A stretch of DNA of 64,000 nucleotides from an uncultured Opitutia bacterium (lineage in GTDB: Bacteria > Verrucomicrobiota > Verrucomicrobiia > Opitutales > Opitutaceae). Every line of letters starts with the position of its first letter. The stretch's first letter is position 1. Of this stretch, positions 1 through 8,445 are shown piece by piece. The stretch lies in the NCBI GenBank assembly GCA_903827245.1, contig CAIKHO010000056.1, forward strand, positions 1 to 64,000, given 5' to 3'. A program made the translations under genes and the position numbers. The notes beneath the pieces were generated by a model. That model had not been told where the DNA came from and searched no databases. It was given only the letters and a program-made list of their open reading frames with translations.

Positions 1-48
1 AGGCTCATAACCTGAAGGTCGCTGGTTCAAATCCAGCCCCTGCACCCA
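1..48 (+). tRNA. tRNA-Met (CAT), probably initiator, 5' part outside window
   Basis: The anticodon loop is CTCATAA at 4-10 (anticodon CAT at 6-8), followed by a short variable region, a T-arm with a TTCAAAT loop, and an encoded CCA at 46-48. The variable region, T-loop and the A at acceptor position 72 resemble bacterial initiator tRNA-fMet. The visible anticodon-stem pairs are AGG/CCT, not the GGG/CCC usual for initiators. The 5' half is missing, so the position 1-72 mismatch that would settle initiator identity cannot be checked. Confidence 0.88.
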
Positions 49-57
49 ATTTCCCGA

Positions 58-90
58 AGCCCCGCCTTTAACGGCGGGGCTTTATTTTTT
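58..90 (+). terminator. Rho-independent terminator after the tRNA
   Basis: A perfect 9-bp GC-rich stem (AGCCCCGCC at 58-66 pairing with 73-81) with a 6-nt loop runs straight into a T-rich tract ending at 90. It would end the tRNA transcript before the convergent ABC transporter operon. Confidence 0.85.
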
Positions 91-127
91 CCATCCCGAC
101 GGGCTTTGAAGCACACCTAGAGGTCTT

Positions 128-1087
128 TTACGTCTGCCGGCCTTGGCGCAGGCGGTCGAGAAATACCGCCACGATGATCACCAGCCCGATGATGATCTCC
201 TGGAAATAGGTCGGCCAGCCCATCTGCTGGGAGCCGTTGCGCAAAACCGCCATGATCAGCGCGCCGATCATTGAGCCGAGAATGGTCCCAACCCCGCCAG
301 AGAGGCTCGCGCCGCCAATGATGACCGACGCGATGATGTCGAGTTCGAGACCCACCGCGACTGTCGGGTCGCCCTGCCGCAGGCGCGAAAGCTGGAAAAG
401 CCCGGCCAGCCCGAAATAGCAGCCGGCCACGGCATAGATCAGCACTTTCACCCGCTTGGTCGGGACGCCGCACAGTCGCGCCGCGGCCTCGTTGGAACCC
501 AGCGCAAAAACATGCCGGCCGAAGATCGTGTTGCGCAAAAGCAGCGCGGTCAGCACCGCGAGCACGAGCATCACCCAGACTCCCGCCGGCAGCGCGCGGC
601 TGAAAGGATCGACCGTGGTCATCCAGCCGTTGATGGGCGAACTCGCGTAATTGACGGTCTGGTCGTCGGCGAGCCACTTGGCCGTGCCGCGCGCCACTCC
701 CAGCGTCCCCAAGGTGATGATGAACGGCGTCATGCGCAGGCCCGCGATCGCCGCGCCGTTGAGGAGGCCGATCAGCCCGCCCGCGGCCACGACAACCATC
801 AGCACGGGCAACGGCCCCCAGCCGCGCTGGATCAGCTGTGCCCCGACCACGCTGGTGAGCGCCACGCACGACCCGACCGAGAGGTCGATGCCGCCGCTCA
901 CAATGATCATCGTCATGCCGAGAGCACCCACGGCCACGATCACCGTCTGGGTGAAGATGATTTTGAAATTGTGATAGGTCAGGAAAAATTCGCGCGTCTG
1001 CGCCGGAATCGCGAAGAGCGCGATCACCAGGATGAGCCCAACAAACGGGCCGCCCTTCGCCAGGAGCCTTTTCACGGTGTCCTTCAT
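128..1087 (-). CDS. Sugar ABC transporter permease (ribose/RbsC type)
   Basis: This 319-residue inner-membrane protein of the BPD_transp_2 family would form the channel of a ribose/galactose-class sugar importer. It has many hydrophobic segments and the family motif GGIDLSVGS in the first third. I chose the ATG at 1087 (MKDTVKRLL) because it lies 10 nt after the stop of the ATPase gene and gives the usual family length; a longer frame upstream would overlap the ATPase gene. It is third in a binding protein-ATPase-permease operon. The true sugar cannot be told from sequence. Confidence 0.9.
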   Translation of the reverse strand: MKDTVKRLLAKGGPFVGLILVIALFAIPAQTREFFLTYHNFKIIFTQTVIVAVGALGMTMIIVSGGIDLSVGSCVALTSVVGAQLIQRGWGPLPVLMVVVAAGGLIGLLNGAAIAGLRMTPFIITLGTLGVARGTAKWLADDQTVNYASSPINGWMTTVDPFSRALPAGVWVMLVLAVLTALLLRNTIFGRHVFALGSNEAAARLCGVPTKRVKVLIYAVAGCYFGLAGLFQLSRLRQGDPTVAVGLELDIIASVIIGGASLSGGVGTILGSMIGALIMAVLRNGSQQMGWPTYFQEIIIGLVIIVAVFLDRLRQGRQT

Positions 1088-1097
1088 GGGGAAATCA

Positions 1098-2594
1098 TCA
1101 GGTGCTACCGGTGGCCACGCGCATGATCTCGCTCTCCGTCCACTCCGACCGGGGTCGCACCGCAGTGAGTTCTCCCCGGCACATGATCCCGATGGTATCG
1201 CACAAACCAAGCAGCTCGGGCAGATAGGAACTGACCACGATCACCGCTTTGCCCGCCGCGGCCAGTTCGCCGATCAGACCGTAAATCTGCGCCTTGCTGC
1301 CGACGTCGATCCCGCGCGTGGGTTCATCGAGCAGGAAAATCCGTGCGGGATGCTCCAACAGGCGGGCGAATGCGATTTTCTGCTGATTGCCCCCGGAAAG
1401 TTCACCGATCGCTTGGCTGGCATCGCGGCATTTCACTCTCAGTTCGTTCAGCCAGCGCCGGGCAGTTGCGTCCTGGCGGCCGTGGTTGATCCAGCCGAAT
1501 CGTCCAAAGGTCTCCATTTTCGTCAGCGTGAGATTATCTGCTATGCTCTGGTTCAGCATCAGCCCTTCCTCCTTCCGGTTTTCGCTGAGGAAACCGGTGC
1601 CCTGCTGCCAGCGCGTGCGGGGAGTCGGCCGACCCGCAGGAGCACCGACGACATGCACCTCCCCCTCCTCAAGCCCATCGAGTGCAAAAATTGTCCGTAA
1701 CAGGTCCGTGCGTCCGGCCCCGATCAGCCCGCCCAGGCCAAAAATCTCGCCCGCGCGGACCTGCAGACTGGCCTGCTTGAGCCGCGGGAGGCTGGCCGCG
1801 GATTTCACCTCGAGCACAACCGCGCCCAGATCGTGCACGGTGCGGGGATAAAGATCCTTTACCTCGCGGCCGGTCATCAGGGTGACAATATGATTCAGGG
1901 TGGCTTCCTTCATCACCCCGGTGCCGACCGTCTCGCCGTCCTTGAGCACCGTGTAGCGGTCGGCGATGCGACGGCACTCCTCGAGGAAGTGGCTGATGTA
2001 AATAATGCCGACCCCCTGCGACCGCAGGCGAAGGATGGTCGCAAAAAGCCTGTCGGTGTCGTCCTGGGTGAGGCTGCTCGTCGGCTCGTCCATGATGAGC
2101 ACCTGGGGCCTGGTCAGCAACGCCCGTGCGATTTCGATGATCTGTTGCTCGGCGATGGAAAATGAGCCGGCCTGGCGATCGAGATCGAGTCCTTCATGGC
2201 CGAGTTGGGCAAGCGCCGCACGGGCGCGTTCACGGGAGGTTTTCTTGTCGATCCAGCCCAGTCGTCCGGATTCGGCGCCCAACAGGATATTTTCCTGCGC
2301 ACTGAGGTGGAGCGCGAGATTCAGCTCCTGGTAGATCATCGCCACGCCCTTGAGTCGCGCGTCGTGGGGGCCGGTGGGCGCATAGGACTGGCCGCCTAGT
2401 TCCATGGTGCCGGCATCGGCGGAGTGGGCGCCACTAAGGATCTTCATCAGCGTGCTCTTGCCGGCGCCGTTTTCGCCGATGAGCGCATGCACTTCTCCCG
2501 GGGCCATCTCGAGCGAGACGCCCCGCAGCGCCCGGGTGGCGCCAAAGCTCTTCTGGATGCCCGCCAGCCGCAGGCTCGCGGCGGAGGTCGTCAT
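1098..2594 (-). CDS. Sugar ABC transporter ATP-binding protein (RbsA/MglA type)
   Basis: This 498-residue protein has two tandem ATPase domains, as in RbsA, MglA and XylG. Domain 1 has Walker A GENGAGKST (about 40-48), a Q-loop and Walker B VLIMDEPT (about 165-172). Domain 2 has a degenerate Walker A (GLIGAGRT) but a good LSGGNQQK signature and LLDEPTRGID. A degenerate second site is normal in this class. It powers sugar uptake with the permease downstream. Its ATG directly abuts the TAA of the binding-protein gene, so the two are probably translationally coupled. Confidence 0.93.
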   Translation of the reverse strand: MTTSAASLRLAGIQKSFGATRALRGVSLEMAPGEVHALIGENGAGKSTLMKILSGAHSADAGTMELGGQSYAPTGPHDARLKGVAMIYQELNLALHLSAQENILLGAESGRLGWIDKKTSRERARAALAQLGHEGLDLDRQAGSFSIAEQQIIEIARALLTRPQVLIMDEPTSSLTQDDTDRLFATILRLRSQGVGIIYISHFLEECRRIADRYTVLKDGETVGTGVMKEATLNHIVTLMTGREVKDLYPRTVHDLGAVVLEVKSAASLPRLKQASLQVRAGEIFGLGGLIGAGRTDLLRTIFALDGLEEGEVHVVGAPAGRPTPRTRWQQGTGFLSENRKEEGLMLNQSIADNLTLTKMETFGRFGWINHGRQDATARRWLNELRVKCRDASQAIGELSGGNQQKIAFARLLEHPARIFLLDEPTRGIDVGSKAQIYGLIGELAAAGKAVIVVSSYLPELLGLCDTIGIMCRGELTAVRPRSEWTESEIMRVATGST

Positions 2595-3578
2595 TTATTT
2601 CAGGTATTTGTCCAACGGCGGGGAAACCAGGTCGGCGATGGCGGTATCGTTCAGGTTCTCCTTCGTCACGAAGCCCACGCCGGTGTCGATGCTCACATCC
2701 ACCTTTTGCCCGCGCAACACGGCCACGGCCGTCTTCACGCCGAGATAACCCATCTTCAGCGGATCCTGGATCACGAAGCCCTGGATGTCGCCTTTCTTCA
2801 ATCCGTCGAGGGGCGTCTCGCCCGCGTCAAAGGCCACAAACTTCACCTTCCCGCCGCCCAGGCCGGCATCGCGCAGCGCCAGCAGCATGCCGGAGCCGGA
2901 AGATTCGTTGGAGGCAAAGATACCGTTCACTTCGCGCCCGAAGCGGTTGAGCAGGTTCTCGGACACCTGCTTCGCACTGTCGCGGGTGGCCCCGGCATGC
3001 TGGTCCGTCGAGATCAGTTTGATGGCCGGAAAATCCTTTTTCATCACCTCGAGGAAGCCCTCCTCCCGCTCCTCGGTGCTCGCCGAGCCAACCTGATAGC
3101 GCAGCAGGATGACATTACCTTTTCCGCCCAGCAGTTTTCCGAGGTTGCGCGCCGCTATCCGGCCGCCCTCGCGGTTGTCCGTTGCGATGAAACTGGCCTG
3201 CGCCTTGGAATCGAGGGCCGAGTCAATGATGACCACCGGGATTTTGCCGCCCACCGCGGTTTCCACCGGGCCGACCAGCGCCTTGCGGTCAAGCGGCGCC
3301 AGCACGATCGCGCTGATGTGCCGTCCGATGAAGTTTTCCACCACCTGCACCTGCTGCTCACGGTCGTCCTCCTTGAGCGGCCCCTGCCAGACGATCTGCA
3401 CCGTGTCCTTGCCCTCGGCATTTATCTCGCGCTGGGCTTTTACGGCGCCGGCATGGATGGATTTCCAGTACTCATGTGTCGATCCCTTTGGGATGACGGC
3501 GATTTGATAGGTCTCGGCGCGGGCAGAGAAGGAGCCGCCAAGCATGGCAATCAAGCACGCGAAAATCAGTTTATTCAT
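2595..3578 (-). CDS. Sugar ABC transporter periplasmic substrate-binding protein
   Basis: This 327-residue exported protein starts with a signal peptide (MNKLIFACLIAMLGGSFSARA, cleavage near residue 21). The rest is a periplasmic-binding fold of the ribose-binding (Peripla_BP_4) class: a STHEYWKSI ligand-facing segment, an APLDRKAL segment and a late AFDAGE segment. It delivers substrate to the transporter encoded directly downstream and is the first gene of that operon. There is no Shine-Dalgarno: the bases before ATG are C-rich (ACCCCTCCCC). No LacI-type regulator is adjacent. Confidence 0.92.
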   Translation of the reverse strand: MNKLIFACLIAMLGGSFSARAETYQIAVIPKGSTHEYWKSIHAGAVKAQREINAEGKDTVQIVWQGPLKEDDREQQVQVVENFIGRHISAIVLAPLDRKALVGPVETAVGGKIPVVIIDSALDSKAQASFIATDNREGGRIAARNLGKLLGGKGNVILLRYQVGSASTEEREEGFLEVMKKDFPAIKLISTDQHAGATRDSAKQVSENLLNRFGREVNGIFASNESSGSGMLLALRDAGLGGGKVKFVAFDAGETPLDGLKKGDIQGFVIQDPLKMGYLGVKTAVAVLRGQKVDVSIDTGVGFVTKENLNDTAIADLVSPPLDKYLK

Positions 3579-3973
3579 GGGGAGGGGTTGTCGGAAAAAC
3601 TGGGTTCAAACCCAAGCCCCGCAAGCCTCAAAGTTTCGTCTCAACCCAGCCCGCTCAACGCCACACATCATGGCGCAATCGACGCGAATCACAGGCTCTC
3701 GGCGGAACCGTCTCAGTCACGTCGATAGGTAGCAGTCCCTCCTTCTTGCCGTTGCGGGCTGCTCTCAATCCGGCCCACAGACCCCGATCATGCGGGTTGC
3801 ATGAAGCGGTTTACCCGCTCGCTCATTTTGCACGATCCGGATCTCCAAGAAATCCGTCCATATCTCACAGTGTTATTTAAAAAACTTAAAAACAATAACT
3901 TACATAACGATCCCAATCGATGGCACGCATCGAGGTATTACATGGGGGTTCCTCAACCTCAACCCTCCATCCC
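3579..3973. other. Divergent intergenic region, probable promoters
   Basis: This 395-bp stretch separates the minus-strand transporter operon from the plus-strand sigma-factor gene, so it should carry both promoters. The most visible feature is an AT-rich island at about 3867-3910 (runs of A and TTAAAAA-type words) 60-100 bp before the sigma-factor start. I cannot assign -35/-10 boxes with confidence and see no gene here. Confidence 0.4.
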
Positions 3974-4681
3974 ATGCCGAACAACGCATCATCCGCCGCC
4001 TCGTCGTCCGTCCAGGAAGCCGCCTACGATGCCGTACTCGTTCAACGCTTCAATGCGGGCGACGAGTCAGCCTTCGTTGAGATCATGAACCGCTACCGCG
4101 GTAAAACCTTCAGCATCGCGCTTGGCTTGCTCCGCAACCGCGCTGATGCCGAGGAGATCACCCAGGATACCTTCATCCGGGCCCATCGCGGCCTGGCCCG
4201 TTTCCGCGGGGACTCTTCGCTGGCCACATGGCTGCATCGCATTGCCGTCAACCTGTCCCGCAACCGCTATTGGTATTTCTTCCGCCGCCGCCGCCAGGAT
4301 TCGCTGTCGCTCGATCACGCGATCGGCGAGGGTAACGAGGGCACCTTTGCCGACCTGATCGCGGCGGAATCGCGCGATCCCGCCCAGGAAAGCGCCTGCA
4401 GTGAGTTTGCCGCCCTCGTGGCCGCCTGCATGGAGAAGCTCGACCGCAGCCACCGGGAAATCCTGACCCTGCGCAACGTGCTGAACCAGCCTTACGAGGA
4501 AATCGCCCGGACGCTCCGCATCAACGTGGGCACGGTCAAGAGCCGCATCGCCCGGGCCCGCGAGAACCTGCGCGCGCTGATCGCCGAGATGTGCCCCGAA
4601 TTCGAGCCCGCGGAACGTGGCATCGATTACTTTCTTTCGTCCCCCACCCCCTACGGACGCCCGGCCATCGCCCACGCCTGA
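3974..4681 (+). CDS. ECF-type RNA polymerase sigma factor
   Basis: This 235-residue protein has sigma-70 region 2 at about 25-100 (VLVQRFNAGDESAF, then DAEEITQDTFIRA) and region 4 at about 148-203 with the helix-turn-helix YEEIARTLRINVGTVKSRIA. It has no region 3 or 1.1, as in ECF (group 4) sigma factors. I chose ATG 3974 (MPNNASS), preceded by CCATCCC; an upstream start at 3920 would add 18 residues unlike the family. No anti-sigma gene is adjacent: recQ follows beyond a strong terminator, so it is probably transcribed alone. The regulon is unknown. Confidence 0.92.
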   Translation: MPNNASSAASSSVQEAAYDAVLVQRFNAGDESAFVEIMNRYRGKTFSIALGLLRNRADAEEITQDTFIRAHRGLARFRGDSSLATWLHRIAVNLSRNRYWYFFRRRRQDSLSLDHAIGEGNEGTFADLIAAESRDPAQESACSEFAALVAACMEKLDRSHREILTLRNVLNQPYEEIARTLRINVGTVKSRIARARENLRALIAEMCPEFEPAERGIDYFLSSPTPYGRPAIAHA

Positions 4682-4709
4682 TCTCCTTCGGCCTCGTCCT
4701 TTTCGCCCG

Positions 4710-4738
4710 GGCCGCATCCTTCCGGATGCGGCCTTTTT
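4710..4738 (+). terminator. Rho-independent terminator after the sigma-factor gene
   Basis: A perfect 10-bp stem (GGCCGCATCC at 4710-4719 with 4724-4733), a 4-nt loop and a T5 tract lie 28 nt after the sigma-factor stop. It separates that gene from recQ. Confidence 0.88.
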
Positions 4739-4821
4739 GCGATTCTTCCCCGGCCGATGGGCTGATTGTTGAAAGAAATCTGGGCCAGCGCCCGTTTATG
4801 ATTTTGTGTCACCGTTACGCC

Positions 4822-6660
4822 ATGCCCGTCGCCGCCTCTGATCTTCTGCTGCCGCTCAAGCAAACCTTCGGCTACTCGTCATTCCGCCCGCTCCAGCGCG
4901 AGATCATTGAGGCGACGCTGGCAGGTCGGGACGTCTTTGCGCTGCTGCCGACCGGCGGGGGCAAATCCCTCTGTTTCCAGCTTCCGGCGCTCGTCCGCCC
5001 CGGGATGACGGTCGTCGTTTCGCCCTTGATCGCGCTCATGAAGGACCAGGTCGATGCGCTCCAGGCCAGCGGCGTCGCCGCGACCTTCCTGAACTCCTCC
5101 CTCGAAGCGGGCGAGGCCCGCCGCCGGCTGCACGGGCTGCACCAGGGCGAGTACAAGCTGCTCTACGTCGCTCCCGAGCGGCTCATGCTCGAGGGCTGGG
5201 CCGAGAACCTGAAGGCCTGGAACGTCACCGGCCTCGCCATCGACGAGGCGCACTGCGTCTCCGAGTGGGGCCACGATTTCCGTCCCGAATACCGCCAGCT
5301 GGCCCGGCTGCGCGAAACACTGCCCGGCGTCCCGGTGATGGCGCTCACAGCCACCGCGACCGGCCGTGTGCGCACCGACATCGTCACACACTTGAAACTG
5401 CATGATCCCGCGACATTCGTCGCGAGTTTCAACCGCCCCAACCTCACCTACCGCGTGATCCCGAAGGACCAGCCGCTGAAGCAGATCATCGAGTTCGTGA
5501 ACAAACGCGGGCTCGAGAGCGGCATCATCTACTGTGCCAGCCGGGCCACGGCCGAACGCACCGCCGAGAGCCTCGCCGGCCGCGGTTTTACCGCCCGCGC
5601 CTATCATGCGGGTCTCACCGCCGACGAACGCAGCCGCCACCAGGAGCAGTTCCTCCGCGACGACGCGCGTATCATCTGTGCGACGATCGCCTTCGGCATG
5701 GGCATCAACAAGCCGAACGTCCGCTGGATCATCCACCACGACCTGCCCAAGAACATCGAGGGCTATTACCAGGAGACCGGCCGGGCCGGGCGCGATGGCC
5801 TGCCGGGCGACTGCCTCCTGCTTTTCAGCGCCGGTGACATCGCGAAGCAGACCCATTTCCTCGACGAGATCACCAACGAGCACGAACAGGCCGTCGCCCG
5901 CGCGCAGCTCCGGCAGATCGCCCACTACGCCGAGAGCTCCGGCTGCCGCCGCGCCGAGCTGCTGGAGTACTTCGGCGAAAAATTCCCGGGTGAAAACTGC
6001 GGCGCCTGCGACAACTGCCTCGAGCCGCGCGCCACCTATGATGGCACCCTGGCGGCGCAGAAGTTTCTTTCGTGCGTGTACCGCATCCGGCAGGCCAGCC
6101 GCTTCGGCGCCGGGATGAACCACGTGATCGAAGTCCTCACGGGCGCCGACACGGATAAAATCCGCCGCTGGGGCCATGACCGCCTCACCACCTATGGCAT
6201 CGGCCAGGAACTGTCGCGGCCGCAATGGGGCGCCGTCGGCCGCGAACTCATGCGCCTTGGTTACGTGACCGTGAGCGACGGAGAATATGCCACCCTGGAA
6301 CTCACCGAGGAGGGACTCGCGGTCCTTAAAAACCGCACGGCCGTCACGCTGACCAAGCCGATGGACACGCCAAAGGCCCGGCGCACCGTGCGCCGCGAGG
6401 GCGACATCGCCTGCGATGAAATTCTCTTTGAGCGGCTGCGCTCGCTCCGCAAGCGCCTCGCTGACGAGCGCAAGGTCCCCGCCTACATCGTCTTTGGCGA
6501 CACCACGCTGCGCGCCATGGCGCGCCATTATCCCGACACGCCCGGCGCCATGGAAGGCATCCCGGGCATGGGTGAAAAGAAACGGGCCGAGTTCGGCGAA
6601 GTTTTCGCCGCGGAAATCGCCGACTACCTCAAGGCCAATTCGCGACAGGCATTCGAGTAG
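4822..6660 (+). CDS. recQ: ATP-dependent DNA helicase RecQ
   Basis: This 612-residue 3'-5' DNA helicase acts in recombination and fork repair. It has Walker A PTGGGKS (about 43-49), the DEAH box (141-144) with the RecQ-specific VSEWGHDFRPEY aromatic loop, and a second RecA-like domain with GMGINKPNVR and ETGRAGRDG. Next comes a zinc-binding region ending CGACDNC, an RQC winged helix, and a C-terminal HRDC domain (LFERLRSLRKRLADE...). E. coli RecQ has 609 residues. I chose ATG 4822 (MPVAAS); an in-frame ATG 24 nt earlier is also possible. Confidence 0.96.
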   Translation: MPVAASDLLLPLKQTFGYSSFRPLQREIIEATLAGRDVFALLPTGGGKSLCFQLPALVRPGMTVVVSPLIALMKDQVDALQASGVAATFLNSSLEAGEARRRLHGLHQGEYKLLYVAPERLMLEGWAENLKAWNVTGLAIDEAHCVSEWGHDFRPEYRQLARLRETLPGVPVMALTATATGRVRTDIVTHLKLHDPATFVASFNRPNLTYRVIPKDQPLKQIIEFVNKRGLESGIIYCASRATAERTAESLAGRGFTARAYHAGLTADERSRHQEQFLRDDARIICATIAFGMGINKPNVRWIIHHDLPKNIEGYYQETGRAGRDGLPGDCLLLFSAGDIAKQTHFLDEITNEHEQAVARAQLRQIAHYAESSGCRRAELLEYFGEKFPGENCGACDNCLEPRATYDGTLAAQKFLSCVYRIRQASRFGAGMNHVIEVLTGADTDKIRRWGHDRLTTYGIGQELSRPQWGAVGRELMRLGYVTVSDGEYATLELTEEGLAVLKNRTAVTLTKPMDTPKARRTVRREGDIACDEILFERLRSLRKRLADERKVPAYIVFGDTTLRAMARHYPDTPGAMEGIPGMGEKKRAEFGEVFAAEIADYLKANSRQAFE

Positions 6661-6699
6661 GATACACCTGCCCAGTCACCGGGTTGTGGTGCATTTTTA

Positions 6700-6735
6700 C
6701 AGCCGGGGTCGTAAACCCCGACCGGCCTCAGCGAG
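6700..6735. repeat. Intergenic double hairpin (GCCGGGGTCG / AGGCCGGC)
   Basis: Two adjacent small hairpins follow recQ: CGGGGT/ACCCCG around CGTAA (6704-6720), and GGCCT/AGGCC around CAGCG (about 6724-6738). The outer words ACAGCCGG and CCGGCTACA are related inverted copies. It may act as a REP-like element or a transcript end; there is no T tract. Confidence 0.6.
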
Positions 6736-6801
6736 GCCGGCTACAGCTTTGCGTTGGCAACAACGATCACAATACCAACGTCCGCTAGGTTTTGTACTTT
6801 A

Positions 6802-6829
6802 GCCTACTGGCCAATTCACGCCAGTAGGC
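6802..6829. repeat. Perfect 9-bp inverted repeat
   Basis: GCCTACTGG (6802-6810) and CCAGTAGGC (6821-6829) form a perfect hairpin with a 10-nt loop, immediately before the family B palindrome in the recQ to cupin-gene spacer. Confidence 0.65.
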
Positions 6830-6833
6830 CCAA

Positions 6834-6906
6834 GTGGCCGCCGACCTCCGGGCGGTGGATTCCCGGTGGCCGATGCGCTACACCGCCGCCCGGAGGTCGC
6901 GGCCAC
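6834..6906. repeat. Palindromic repeat family B, copy 1
   Basis: The left arm GTGGCCGCCGACCTCC and a right arm containing GGAGGTCGCGGCCAC are inverted copies about 40 nt apart. The same arms recur at 42653-42791 around a different interior. Such elements are typical of REP-type or small non-autonomous repeats. No coding potential is apparent. Confidence 0.75.
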
Positions 6907-7053
6907 CCTGCAAGACATAAGTCCAAAACCAACGGGACGTTGGTGTAACCTCAAAACATGACACTACCCACTAGAGTTGCGTCGCGTTCGTGAAATATTT
7001 TCTCTTGTGGCCTCCCCCCACTCCGTCCGATCCGCAGCCGAACTGTCCACCCC

Positions 7054-8325
7054 ATGCCAAAAACCTCCGTCACCGGTCTCAAGACGATCACCAACAAGGT
7101 GCAGCCCCTCGTCGAGGCGGCGCTCGCCGATTCCGGGGGCCTCCTCCGCCTCGCGCCTTGCTGGGTGCCACGCTCCTTTCTCCAGCCGGGCAAACGCCTC
7201 AAGCTTCACCCCGACGATCTCTACGCGTTCGGCCTCAACCGCGGCGGCATTGACGAGCGCTGGTTCGCCTCGACCACCCCCGCGGCCAACGACAACCGCA
7301 CACCCGACGAAGGCCTCAGCTACGTCGTGACTGGCGGCAGACGCTTCACCCTCGCGCAGGCCGTGGCGGAATGCGGCGCCAGCCTGATCGGTTCGTCGAT
7401 CTGGAAAAAATACCGGAAATGGCCCGTTTACTCGAAGTTTTTCGACAACATGGGCCCGATCCCGCACCACATGCACCAGTCCGCCGCCCAGGCAAAACGG
7501 GTCGGACAGGAAGGGAAGCCCGAGTCGTATTACTTCCCGCCGCAGCACAACAACGTAGGCAACAATTTTCCCTACACCTTCATGGGCCTCGAGCCCGGCA
7601 CCACGAAGGCGCAGGTCCGCCGCTGCCTCGAAAACTGGAACCGCGGTGACAATGGCATCCTCGACCTCTCTCGCGCCTACCGGCTGAAGCCTGGCACCGG
7701 CTGGCTCATCCCGCCGAGCGTCCTCCATGCGCCCGGTTCGCTCTGCACTTACGAGCCGCAGTGGGGCTCGGATGTCTTCGGCATGTATCAGTCGCTCGTC
7801 GAGGGCCGCGAGGTACCCTGGGCGCTCCTCGTGAAGGACATGCCGGCATCGAAACACCACGACCTCGACTTCATCGTGGATCAGCTCGATTGGGACGAAA
7901 ACACCGACCCGAATTTCAAGGACAACCACTATCTCGAGCCCGTCCCCGTCGCCGACACGCGCAGCGAGGGCTACGTCGACCGCTGGATCGTCTATGGCAA
8001 GGTGAAGGGCGAGCAGCTCTTCACCGCCAAGGAACTCACCATCGATCCCGGCGCGAAATGCACCATCAAGGATGGCGGCGCCTACGGCCTCATCACCGTC
8101 CAGGGCAAGGGGCGGATGAACCGACTCACCCTCGACTGCCCAAAGCTTATCCGCTTCCACGAACTCACCGAGGACGAGGTGTTCTGCACCGAAACCGCCG
8201 CGAAGGCCGGCGTCACCTTCGAAAACACCAGCACCGTCGAGCCGCTCGTGGTGCTCCGCTACTTCGGCCCCGAGGTCCACCCCGACGCCCCCGCCATGGG
8301 AGCCTACCGGAAAAACAAATTCTAG
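7054..8325 (+). CDS. Cupin-fold protein, mannose-6-phosphate isomerase-like
   Basis: This 423-residue protein has no signal peptide and is probably cytosolic. Two cupin-like segments are visible: a metal-binding-type PHHMHQ near residue 140 and PPSVLHAPGS near 230, separated by NNFPYTFMGLEPG. The layout resembles type I phosphomannose isomerases, but I cannot align the whole family signature, so the substrate is unknown. It is followed 120 bp later by a TIM-barrel isomerase gene and then a sugar dehydrogenase gene, suggesting a short sugar or sugar-acid catabolic unit. The ATG follows CACCCC. Confidence 0.65.
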   Translation: MPKTSVTGLKTITNKVQPLVEAALADSGGLLRLAPCWVPRSFLQPGKRLKLHPDDLYAFGLNRGGIDERWFASTTPAANDNRTPDEGLSYVVTGGRRFTLAQAVAECGASLIGSSIWKKYRKWPVYSKFFDNMGPIPHHMHQSAAQAKRVGQEGKPESYYFPPQHNNVGNNFPYTFMGLEPGTTKAQVRRCLENWNRGDNGILDLSRAYRLKPGTGWLIPPSVLHAPGSLCTYEPQWGSDVFGMYQSLVEGREVPWALLVKDMPASKHHDLDFIVDQLDWDENTDPNFKDNHYLEPVPVADTRSEGYVDRWIVYGKVKGEQLFTAKELTIDPGAKCTIKDGGAYGLITVQGKGRMNRLTLDCPKLIRFHELTEDEVFCTETAAKAGVTFENTSTVEPLVVLRYFGPEVHPDAPAMGAYRKNKF

Positions 8326-8340
8326 TTACCGTCGCTTGTC

Positions 8341-8374
8341 TAAGGTGGGGCAGGTCTCCGACTTGCCCCACTTA
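8341..8374. repeat. Inverted repeat between cupin and TIM-barrel genes
   Basis: GTGGGGCA and TGCCCCAC form a hairpin around a short loop (GGTCTCCGACT) just after the cupin gene stop. It could be a REP-like element or attenuate read-through. Only this copy is obvious in the window. Confidence 0.6.
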
Positions 8375-8445
8375 ATCCTCCGCCCCTGTCCACCGTCCCC
8401 TGTCTCCTGGTCCCCGCGTCTCTCGCCCTCGACCCTCAATCCCCC

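Noticed and set aside
4879-6528. Long open frame (549 codons) antisense to recQ
   Set aside because: Recoded from a clear RecQ sequence; it has biased low-complexity composition and no domain, as expected of a shadow frame in GC-rich DNA.
6661-7053. Possible small gene between recQ and the cupin gene
   Set aside because: The stretch consists mainly of three palindromes; short frames through it have no start context or protein-like composition.
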